A stretch of 5,825 bases of DNA, from the NCBI GenBank assembly GCA_031254225.1, contig JAIRUU010000127.1:1-5825 (forward strand), written 5' to 3'. Positions 1 to 5,367 of this stretch are shown piece after piece. The translations under genes and the position numbers were made by a program. The notes below the pieces were generated by a model. That model searched no databases and was not told the origin of the DNA. It saw only the letters and a program-made list of their open reading frames with translations. Each line of letters opens with the position of its first letter. Positions within the stretch are counted from its first letter, which is position 1. The stretch comes from Candidatus Elusimicrobium euhamitermitis (GTDB lineage Bacteria > Elusimicrobiota > Elusimicrobia > Elusimicrobiales > Elusimicrobiaceae).

Positions 1-283
1 ACAAAATCGCGCCTATGTCTCTTATCATGCCCACGCGGTTTTTGGCTTCAACGCAGATAGCGTCCGTCTTAACGCTTGTAAAACCGGCTTTTGTAATAGC
101 GCGGCTTATCTCGTCCGAATCATTGTCAATAGCGAGTCTTACTACGGCGGAATCATAACGCACGTCCTGCGATATGGCTATAATGTCCACGTTTTCCCGC
201 ACAAAAAGGTCTGTAAACGCTTTCAGGGCGCCCGGCTGGTTTGCGATAAAAACGCTGTATTGTTTTATTAAACTTATAGGCAT
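1..283 (-). CDS. Tandem ACT-domain protein, N-terminal part (C-terminus cut by window edge)
   Basis: This is a partial gene read from 283 down to the left edge, giving 94 complete codons with no stop. The translation starts MPISLIKQYSVFIANQPGAL. It shows a first ACT domain at about residues 8-72: strand YSVFIAN, the N-x-P-G-A-L turn at 15-20, helix KAFTDLFVREN, then strands around 32-52. A second ACT unit begins near residue 75 (AICVEAKNRVGMIRDIG), where the N-R-V-G turn replaces N-Q-P-G. ACT domains bind small ligands, usually amino acids, and stand-alone tandem-ACT proteins of about 140 residues are a known family thought to sense amino acids; the ligand here cannot be told. The start is fixed by AAAAGAGG on the minus strand (291-298), 7 bases from the ATG. 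It is divergent from the membrane protein gene at 353. No enzyme domain is visible in the part seen. Confidence 0.85.
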   Translation of the reverse strand, partial: MPISLIKQYSVFIANQPGALKAFTDLFVRENVDIIAISQDVRYDSAVVRLAIDNDSDEISRAITKAGFTSVKTDAICVEAKNRVGMIRDIGAIL

Positions 284-290
284 AAAAAAA

Positions 291-298
291 CCTCTTTT
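291..298 (-). promoter_or_regulatory. Shine-Dalgarno of the ACT-domain gene
   Basis: The minus strand reads AAAAGAGG followed by seven bases and then the ATG at 283. This is a normal Shine-Dalgarno spacing and settles the start. It contrasts with the divergent gene at 353, which has no such site. Confidence 0.75.
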
Positions 299-314
299 AT
301 AAAAACAGCAATAA

Positions 315-323
315 ATTATAGCA
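315..323 (-). promoter_or_regulatory. Extended -10 promoter element for the ACT-domain gene
   Basis: The minus strand reads TGCTATAAT, a perfect TATAAT with the TG of an extended -10. It would start transcription near 308, leaving a leader of about 25 bases that holds the Shine-Dalgarno. No good -35 box is visible at the usual distance, as is common for extended -10 promoters. A second minus-strand TATAAT at 337-342 is an alternative. Confidence 0.5.
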
Positions 324-328
324 AATAG

Positions 329-351
329 TTTACATTATTATATAATGTTAA
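329..351. repeat. AT-rich near-palindrome over the divergent promoter (operator candidate)
   Basis: Perfect 7-base arms ACATTAT (332-338) and ATAATGT (342-348) flank a 3-base centre. After one mismatch (331/349) two more outer pairs match (329-330 with 350-351). It covers the plus-strand TATAAT and ends one base before the start codon at 353. A dimeric repressor could bind here, but the sequence is very AT-rich and chance symmetry is possible. Confidence 0.35.
341..346 (+). promoter_or_regulatory. -10 box for the membrane protein/protease operon
   Basis: A perfect TATAAT lies here with only six bases between it and the ATG at 353. Transcription would therefore begin at or next to the start codon, implying a leaderless or nearly leaderless mRNA. 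No clear -35 box is seen. The box lies in the right half of the near-palindrome at 329-351. Confidence 0.45.
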
Positions 352-352
352 T

Positions 353-1981
353 ATGAAAAGTTTTGACAGGGTTTTCGGGTTAATATTTTTTGTTTTTACG
401 GCGGTTTTTTCTTACGGTACGGTTTTCACTTCGTCTGACGGGCAGTTTTCTATTGATATGCCCGCCGGGTGGGTAAACGCCAAAAGCGCCGTGGAAAATT
501 CCGTGCTGAGCATTACAAAAGGCGCAAGCAGACTGGACTTTAAAATCCGGCCGGACTGCGCCAACGAAGCCTGCATTGAGCAGAAAATGAACGACGACCT
601 GCTTGACGTAAAATCCCGTAAAATGAAAGTGCTCGCCAACACTTATACCGGCGATGAAATTAAGAGGGTTGAATTTTCTACCGGAGAGCCTTTTCTCTAT
701 ATCAATTTTTCAACGTCTAAAACGGATTACAGCGCGGGTTATTTTATTATAAACAAGCGCGCTTATTCCGTGCTTGCGCAAAACGTGACTTACGCGGAAT
801 CAGATTTATATTTTTCCTATATTTCGCCTAAGGCGGACAAAGGCGGCTATGACACTTACGCCCTGCCGCAGGTGCAGGAAGAGACTATTGCCGGCGCGGT
901 AAAAGATTTTAAAACGGAGGACGGCGCGCCCGCGGTTTCGTTGCCCGCGGCGCAAGTCTCCGCTCCGCACGGAACAGGCGCGCCCGCGCAGGTAAAGGCG
1001 CGGCCTAAGATTAACAGGCATGACGTTCTTGAAAAAATAAAAGAAGGTTTTAAAACGCATAAAAATTTTTCTTTTGTAAGCAAAAATATGCCGTCTTCAA
1101 TACGCTCGCTCGGCAGGGTTTTTGATATCGCGGTGCTGGTTTTTATAATTTATGCGGCGCTGTTGTTTTTATTTCTGGTTTTGAAAATTTTTACGCGCGG
1201 CGGCGCGCCGGAGCTGGTTGTCAATCCCGCGTCCCCGTATCCGATAAAATTTAAAAGGCTTTACGGCACGCCGTCTCTTATTTTCCGCGCGCGGGACAAC
1301 CAGGGCGCGACGTTCCTTTCTTTTACCACGCGCTGGGGCGCGGTGTTCCAGTTTTTCGGCGCGGCGTTTATTATGCTGTGCGTGTTTTTTATGTGCGCGG
1401 CCAGCGTTAACGAAACTTTTAATTTTATCAAAATCAACCAGGCCCATTATATGACGGTATATTCCGTTTCCGCGCTTATTCTCGCGCTGGGCGTTTTTAT
1501 ATGGGTCCTCGGCGCGGTGATAGCGCTTGTTACGCTGCGCGAATTTACGCTTTATAATAAAAACGGCAAAAAATCCGTCTATGTTTTGCAAAAAGGATAC
1601 GGCATAAAAAAAGAAGTTTACACGGTTTATTACGCGCACACAAAAGAAAATTTAACTTTTGAACGCGGCAAGTTTTCCCTCAAACGCAAGTGGCGCATGT
1701 TTGACAGCCAGGGGGACGAGATGGCGGTTATTGAGGAAATTTCCGCGCTGCGTTCCGTATGCAGAAAAATTTTCGGGCACATGTGGGGATTATTCCGCGC
1801 GAGTTATAAAGTCAGCGGCGTTTTGGACAGCAGCGGTTTTATTTACAGCCACCATACGGTGTTTAACGAGTTTACGGCCAACATTGACAAACCGCAGGCG
1901 CTGGACGCTTTGGACCTGCTTGTCGCCGCGCTTATAATAAATATACGGGACCAGGACGCCTGGCATCCGTCCATAAATTAA
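353..1981 (+). CDS. Membrane protein of unknown function: exported N-domain, three helices, beta-rich cytoplasmic tail
   Basis: I do not recognise this 542-residue protein as a named family. Residues 1-22 look like a signal peptide (MKSFDRVFGLIFFVFTAVFSYG). Residues 23-165 form a probable exported domain opening with F-S-I-D-M-P-A-G-W, a motif style seen in PsbP-like/DUF1795-type folds, with a possible disulphide C69-C74. Residues 180-218 are a Pro/Ala-rich linker. Predicted helices lie at about 257-280, 329-350 and 373-396, and basic residues after the first and third place the C-terminus inside the cell. The tail (397-530) repeats short beta units with D/N-x-x-G turns (YNKNGKK, FDSQGDE, LDSSGF) and ends in a hydrophobic helix LDLLVAALII. 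This pattern resembles LURP-one/scramblase (tubby-like) barrels, which is inference only. The start at 353 has no Shine-Dalgarno but directly precedes the signal peptide. The gene is one base from the protease gene, so the two are likely co-expressed. Confidence 0.8.
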   Translation: MKSFDRVFGLIFFVFTAVFSYGTVFTSSDGQFSIDMPAGWVNAKSAVENSVLSITKGASRLDFKIRPDCANEACIEQKMNDDLLDVKSRKMKVLANTYTGDEIKRVEFSTGEPFLYINFSTSKTDYSAGYFIINKRAYSVLAQNVTYAESDLYFSYISPKADKGGYDTYALPQVQEETIAGAVKDFKTEDGAPAVSLPAAQVSAPHGTGAPAQVKARPKINRHDVLEKIKEGFKTHKNFSFVSKNMPSSIRSLGRVFDIAVLVFIIYAALLFLFLVLKIFTRGGAPELVVNPASPYPIKFKRLYGTPSLIFRARDNQGATFLSFTTRWGAVFQFFGAAFIMLCVFFMCAASVNETFNFIKINQAHYMTVYSVSALILALGVFIWVLGAVIALVTLREFTLYNKNGKKSVYVLQKGYGIKKEVYTVYYAHTKENLTFERGKFSLKRKWRMFDSQGDEMAVIEEISALRSVCRKIFGHMWGLFRASYKVSGVLDSSGFIYSHHTVFNEFTANIDKPQALDALDLLVAALIINIRDQDAWHPSIN

Positions 1982-1982
1982 A

Positions 1983-2666
1983 ATGAAAAAAATATTTTCC
2001 GTCGTTTTATTATTTATTGCCATTTCCGCCGCGGCGGAGTGTCTGGACGCGGGCTTTTTTTCAAATACTTATTCTTACGTCGTCAGTAAAGACGGCTTAA
2101 ATTACGGCTGCCACGCGGTGCGGCTTAACAAAGACTGGTTTTTAACTTCCGCGCATTGCGTTATGGCGGCGGGCAACGGGGAAAGCAAAATTTCTTTTAA
2201 CGGCGCGCCCGCCGTCTCAGCGAAAATTTTTATAAACGGCAATTTTATAGACAGCGTGCAAACCGCGGACGACATGGCGCTTATAAAAGCGGACGGAATT
2301 TTGCCGGTGTCCGCAAAAAGCGTAACGCTTGTAACTTTTGATAATAATTCTTACAGAGTTAAAGGCACGTTTTCCGCTGCTTTCGTTGGCGCGAACGGAG
2401 TATCGGTTTCCTGCATTAAAGGCGCGAGCGTTTATTTCAGCGGCACAAGAGACAGCGTGATAAGCGGTTTTTATTTGGGCGGCGGTTATTCCGGCGGCGG
2501 AGTTTGGGATGAAAACGGCAATTTAATGGGTATAATTTCCGGCGGCGGGGACGGCAGTTTCGGTTACGCGTCTTTTAACGCGGATAATATGAATTTTATA
2601 GAGTCTCGCGTCTCGGGCTTACGCACAAAAGAGGCAAAATCGTACGCCTCCGTAATTTCTGATTAA
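1983..2666 (+). CDS. Secreted trypsin-like (S1 family) serine protease
   Basis: This is a 227-residue protein with a signal peptide at 1-19 (MKKIFSVVLLFIAISAAAE), probably cut by signal peptidase I; the Cys at 20 is preceded by Glu, so it is not a lipobox. The S1 catalytic triad is visible: His58 in LTSAHC, Asp97 in DDMAL, and Ser170 in GGYSGGG. Cys43 and Cys59 match the conserved disulphide beside the catalytic His. GIISGGG (173 onward) fits the substrate-binding strand after the Ser. The usual Asp just before the catalytic Ser (GDSGG) is Tyr169 here. It is one compact domain without PDZ, so it is not a DegP/HtrA protein. Its ATG lies one base after the TAA of the upstream membrane protein and has no Shine-Dalgarno, which suggests translation by coupling. 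It probably acts in the periplasm or outside the cell; the substrate is unknown and it may process a partner such as the upstream exported domain. Confidence 0.88.
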   Translation: MKKIFSVVLLFIAISAAAECLDAGFFSNTYSYVVSKDGLNYGCHAVRLNKDWFLTSAHCVMAAGNGESKISFNGAPAVSAKIFINGNFIDSVQTADDMALIKADGILPVSAKSVTLVTFDNNSYRVKGTFSAAFVGANGVSVSCIKGASVYFSGTRDSVISGFYLGGGYSGGGVWDENGNLMGIISGGGDGSFGYASFNADNMNFIESRVSGLRTKEAKSYASVISD

Positions 2667-2680
2667 ACCGTTCACACGGT
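2667..2680. terminator. Small hairpin at the convergent gene junction (possible weak terminator)
   Basis: ACCGT (2667-2671) pairs with ACGGT (2676-2680) around a 4-base loop. It starts right after the protease stop codon, and its loop carries the stop codon of the permease on the other strand. Read on the minus strand it is followed by TTTAATC. The stem is only 5 bp and there is no long T run, so at best it is a weak bidirectional terminator. Confidence 0.3.
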
Positions 2681-4711
2681 AAATTTAAAATTTACTTCTC
2701 TTCCTTCCCACAAAATATCCACCGTAACGGGGTGTTCAAGTTTTTTATCTTTTACCGCGCCCCAGGCCATGGCCATGCGTTCCATCTGGTCCTGCGCGCC
2801 GTAAGTGCCGGAAACCCCTAAAATAATTCTGTCCGCGTCCGCTTCGCTCGCAACCTGGCTGAGCGCATAGTAAGGGTCATTGGATTCTACCATCAGCGGT
2901 ATTACGGCGTGGCCGTACTGCTCGGCTATCAGAATCACGTTTGAAAATATTTTCTTGTCGTCCAGCGGCGCGGCTTTTAGAGAGCCTTTGCCGAACATAG
3001 TGTCCGGCGAGGGTTTTGCGTAAAGCACTATAATGTCAAAACTGTCGTCTTTCATATTTTTTAAAAACTGTTCCAGATGGTACATATTCTCAGGGTCTTT
3101 AACGCCTATGACGACGCGTTTTTTATGCGCCAGCTCCGTCCGCAGCGCTTCGTCCAGCGTGGAAACCGCCGTCGTGTTAATCTCCTCTCTGTGTCCTTCT
3201 TCAAACATCATATTCGCTTTTTTGGCGTTAAGCCTTTCGGAAATATAAAACAGCGTAAATAAAAAAACCGTAAACGCTATGCCCGACACGGTGGCGACCC
3301 TCTTTGTTATAAGATTAATTGAAGCCACGGAAAAAAAGAATAAAAATATTACCGACGCGCCTACTGGCAGGCTGAAATTTTTGTAGCGTATGTTAAACGG
3401 CACCAGAAAAGTACGCGCCTGCGGACGTTTGATACGCAGCAGTATGGTGGAGAGCGTTTGCAGCACAATGCTCCACAGCACTCCGAAGGCGTACGCCTCG
3501 CCCAGCACGTAAACTTTGCCGTGGGAAATTAAAATTACTATAAGCTGTATTCCCACTATAAAGTTAATCATGCGGGAAGTGGTGCCGTATTTTTTATGTA
3601 TTTTTCTGAACCTGTCCGTCAAAATACCGTCTTCCGCCACGCGGTTTAAGACCGCGTTTGAGCCGACGATAGCCGTGTTAACCGCGCCCGCAAGCATTGC
3701 CGCGCCGCAAAGAACCAGCGCGCCCTGCATTAAAATTTTCAAAATTTCCGGACCGGCAAGTTCCATGGCAAGGCCGGCAAGCAGGTTTTCATAATATTTA
3801 TTTGCCACCAGTTCCGGCGGTATTATCATTGAAGCCAGAAACATAAGCCCGCCGGTAAAAAGCAGCGCGAACAAAAAAACCGTAAGCGCGGCTTTCTTTA
3901 AATTTTCTATTTTAGGATATTCCACTTCGCGGTAAACCTGCGCCAGCGTTTCCAAACCGCTCAAAGCCAGCACGCTGTGCCCCACGGCCATAAGCGCGCC
4001 CAGCAGCCCGACTGCCTTAAACCAGCTGAAATTGACGCTCCAGCCCAGAGCCTCCGGCGAAAATTCCGGTTTTAACGGAGGCAGTTTCGCGCCGCCTCTG
4101 ATAAAAAGAGTGCCTATTGCCCAAAGCGCGAGTACTATGGCTACAATCATTGTGACGATAACTATTTTTGCGCTTTTGTCCGCGCTTTCGGAAATGCCTT
4201 TTATGTTCTGCCGCCAGAAATAAAGAGTGCATAAAACCGCAAAAATGACGGCAAAAGTATTGTCCGGCACCGGAAAAGACAGGTCCATATAAGAAAATAC
4301 CGACTGCACAAACCCAGACAAATAATGCCCGGCGGAAACAGCGCTTATTGGGCCGGTAAGCACAAAGTCAAAAATTATGGCCGATACCGCTATCTTAGCC
4401 ATTCTGTTGCCGAGGCCCTCTTTGACAACCTTATAAATGCCGCCGCGCACGAATAAAGAGCATGATTCTATATAGACCAAAAGCAGCGGTCCAGCGGCCA
4501 GCATTACTATAAGTATATACCACGGAAAAGCCGGCCCGAACGCGCGTATGGCTATGCCGCCCGCGTAAAAAGCGCTGGAGCCGAAATCGCACAGCACGAC
4601 TGCCGCCGCTTTCCAAAAAGGAATAAACGTAAGCACCGCGGTGGTGATAATCATCACTTTTTTGACGCCCAGAGGGCTTTTGGGGACGGCTGTTTGGGAG
4701 GTGTCTGGCAT
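2672..4711 (-). CDS. APC-superfamily permease with C-terminal Usp-like domain
   Basis: A 679-residue inner-membrane transporter. Residues 15-492 hold about twelve helices in the APC (amino acid-polyamine-organocation) pattern: FGSSAFYAGG in the first helix region, RGGIYKVVKEGLG near 89-101, and the family-like stretch HSVLALSGLETLAQVYREVEYP split across 245-266, followed by the basic loop NLKKAA. A linker (493-528) leads to a cytoplasmic domain at about 530-675 (KKRVVIGVKDPENMYHLEQF ... ADRIILGVSGTYGAQ) that resembles a universal stress protein fold. The nucleotide-binding G-2x-G start (GVSG, 632-635) is present, but the following 9x-G-S/T part is not clear, so ATP binding is uncertain. Typical APC permeases have about 450-500 residues, so the tail is an addition. 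The start ATG shares its A with the TAA of the EIIA gene upstream and has no Shine-Dalgarno of its own. The substrate is probably an amino acid or related amine; specificity cannot be read. Confidence 0.85.
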   Translation of the reverse strand: MPDTSQTAVPKSPLGVKKVMIITTAVLTFIPFWKAAAVVLCDFGSSAFYAGGIAIRAFGPAFPWYILIVMLAAGPLLLVYIESCSLFVRGGIYKVVKEGLGNRMAKIAVSAIIFDFVLTGPISAVSAGHYLSGFVQSVFSYMDLSFPVPDNTFAVIFAVLCTLYFWRQNIKGISESADKSAKIVIVTMIVAIVLALWAIGTLFIRGGAKLPPLKPEFSPEALGWSVNFSWFKAVGLLGALMAVGHSVLALSGLETLAQVYREVEYPKIENLKKAALTVFLFALLFTGGLMFLASMIIPPELVANKYYENLLAGLAMELAGPEILKILMQGALVLCGAAMLAGAVNTAIVGSNAVLNRVAEDGILTDRFRKIHKKYGTTSRMINFIVGIQLIVILISHGKVYVLGEAYAFGVLWSIVLQTLSTILLRIKRPQARTFLVPFNIRYKNFSLPVGASVIFLFFFSVASINLITKRVATVSGIAFTVFLFTLFYISERLNAKKANMMFEEGHREEINTTAVSTLDEALRTELAHKKRVVIGVKDPENMYHLEQFLKNMKDDSFDIIVLYAKPSPDTMFGKGSLKAAPLDDKKIFSNVILIAEQYGHAVIPLMVESNDPYYALSQVASEADADRIILGVSGTYGAQDQMERMAMAWGAVKDKKLEHPVTVDILWEGREVNFKFTV
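2679..2695. repeat. 17-bp AT-rich perfect inverted repeat at the end of the permease gene
   Basis: GTAAATTT (2679-2686) and AAATTTAC (2688-2695) are exact inverse arms around one base. It falls in the last codons of the permease (Lys-Phe-Lys-Phe-Thr-Val), just next to the hairpin at 2667-2680. It may simply reflect Lys/Phe codons, or may help stabilise the ends of the convergent transcripts. Confidence 0.4.
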
Positions 4712-5178
4712 TATTGTTTTACTATTTTAAGAGCTTCTTCGGCGGTGGATGCCTGCGTCAGCCGGTTTATAAAACTGTCTTTAAATTTTTCCGACAGCTG
4801 GGCCAGTATCTGCAGGTGGGCCTGGAAAAAAGACGGGTTTGAGGGTGAAACAAATAAGAACATGACTTTTATGTCTATATTATCCGCCACAGGGTCTTTA
4901 ATGCCGTCTTTTACAACGGCCATGGCCGCACGGCAGGCGGATATCCCGTCAACCCTGCAATGCGGTATGCTGAGACCCGTGTCAAGCGTGGTGGTTATGC
5001 TTTCCTCGCGTTTAAGCACGCGGTCAAGAATATCGGCGGTATCAATATTGCTTAAGCCGGCGCAGGCAAGGTTTACGAGCTGCTTAATCAGCTCCCCTTT
5101 CTGCATATCCGCATGTTCAATTAAAAGCGTGTTCTTTTCGTTTAACAAACTGCTTACTGAAACTGTTTCCTGTTGCAT
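4711..5178 (-). CDS. PTS EIIA domain protein (fructose/nitrogen type, PtsN-like)
   Basis: A 155-residue protein covering one complete EIIA type-2 domain, the usual length for stand-alone PtsN/EIIA-Ntr. The phosphorylated His is His73 in LDTGLSIPHCRVDGI, preceded by the family-like helix ILDRVLKREESI (50-61). The later motif HLQILAQLSEKFKD (about 120-133) is also typical. The protein accepts phosphate from HPr or NPr on that His. No EIIB or EIIC partner is in the window, so a regulatory role is more likely than sugar uptake. It is the first gene of an operon with the APC permease, joined by a TAATG stop/start overlap, which suggests that it controls that transporter or that both answer the same signal; this is inference. 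No Shine-Dalgarno is found, and the start lies 7 bases after a TATAAT box. The next ATG (codon 25) also lacks one and would cut into the domain. Confidence 0.88.
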   Translation of the reverse strand: MQQETVSVSSLLNEKNTLLIEHADMQKGELIKQLVNLACAGLSNIDTADILDRVLKREESITTTLDTGLSIPHCRVDGISACRAAMAVVKDGIKDPVADNIDIKVMFLFVSPSNPSFFQAHLQILAQLSEKFKDSFINRLTQASTAEEALKIVKQ

Positions 5179-5185
5179 ACTATTT

Positions 5186-5194
5186 ATTATATCA
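5186..5194 (-). promoter_or_regulatory. Extended -10 promoter of the EIIA-permease operon
   Basis: The minus strand reads TGATATAAT, a perfect TATAAT with the extended-10 TG. Seven bases separate it from the EIIA ATG at 5178, so transcription would start at or next to the start codon. There is no convincing -35 box. This fits a leaderless transcript. Confidence 0.5.
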
Positions 5195-5266
5195 CAAAAT
5201 TTTGAGGCCGGCTCCGGTATCCGGGCGCGCAGCGTTAATTATGGATAAATATCAGCCCGCGCTGTC

Positions 5267-5300
5267 AAGCGGTTTGCCTGACAATTGTTCAAAACCGCTT
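5267..5300. promoter_or_regulatory. Operator-like inverted repeat upstream of the ketosynthase gene
   Basis: Perfect 9-base arms AAGCGGTTT (5267-5275) and AAACCGCTT (5292-5300) flank a 16-base centre that itself holds the palindrome ACAATTGT (5281-5288). The element overlaps the likely -35 of the ketosynthase promoter. No T run follows, so it is not a standard terminator. It looks like a binding site for a dimeric regulator; the protein is unknown. Confidence 0.55.
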
Positions 5301-5313
5301 CTAAATTTAATAT
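5285..5313 (+). promoter_or_regulatory. Candidate promoter for the ketosynthase gene
   Basis: TTGTTC (5285-5290) and TAATAT (5308-5313) are separated by 17 bases, a sigma-70-like arrangement with both boxes imperfect. The start point would be near 5320, giving a leader of roughly 48 bases. A second TAATAT at 5318-5323 lies exactly ten bases on. The -35 sits inside the inverted repeat, so a bound regulator would block it. Confidence 0.4.
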
Positions 5314-5323
5314 CATTTAATAT
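5305..5323 (+). repeat. Two direct copies of ATTTAATAT, ten bases apart
   Basis: ATTTAATAT occurs at 5305-5313 and again at 5315-5323, one helical turn apart. Each copy contains TAATAT, so they may be alternative -10 boxes, or a phased site for a regulator. AT-rich composition makes chance possible. Confidence 0.45.
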
Positions 5324-5355
5324 ACAAGCTTTTTTGTAACATGACCGCTATATAT

Positions 5356-5360
5356 GGGAG
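5356..5360 (+). promoter_or_regulatory. Shine-Dalgarno that selects the ketosynthase start
   Basis: GGGAG lies 7 bases before the ATG at 5368 but only 1 base before the in-frame ATG at 5362. The spacing therefore favours 5368 as the real start. Confidence 0.7.
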
Positions 5361-5367
5361 TATGTTA

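Noticed and set aside
921..1209. Recurring GGCGCGCC octamers (near 923, 976, 1201 and again near 2204)
   Set aside because: They fall in phase with Gly-Ala-Pro codons or similar GCG-rich codon use; they look like codon bias, not a spaced repeat family.
1169..1639. 156-codon open frame on the minus strand inside the membrane protein gene
   Set aside because: The translation is rich in Arg/Lys/Ala, as expected for the complement of GCG/CGC-rich codons, and the plus-strand frame has signal peptide and membrane helices.
1659..1937. 92-codon plus-strand frame overlapping the membrane protein gene
   Set aside because: It is an out-of-frame shadow with no start signal, ending inside the longer gene.
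2039..2045. Cys20 of the protease considered as a lipoprotein attachment site
   Set aside because: The residue before the Cys is Glu, and the lipobox needs a small residue there; a signal peptidase I site after the Ala run fits better.
5206..5232. GC-rich CCGG-containing stretch after the EIIA promoter, considered as a hairpin or terminator
   Set aside because: The arms are four bases around a three-base centre and there is no T run; too weak to call.
4694..5248. 184-codon open frame on the plus strand opposite the EIIA gene
   Set aside because: It is fully antisense to a gene with a clear EIIA motif and shows low-complexity Ser/Arg-rich translation with no recognisable domain or Shine-Dalgarno.
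5326..5337. T-rich run AAGCTTTTTTGT considered as a terminator tail of the inverted repeat at 5267-5300
   Set aside because: The T run lies about 30 bases after the stem, too far for intrinsic termination, and no gene on the plus strand ends just upstream.
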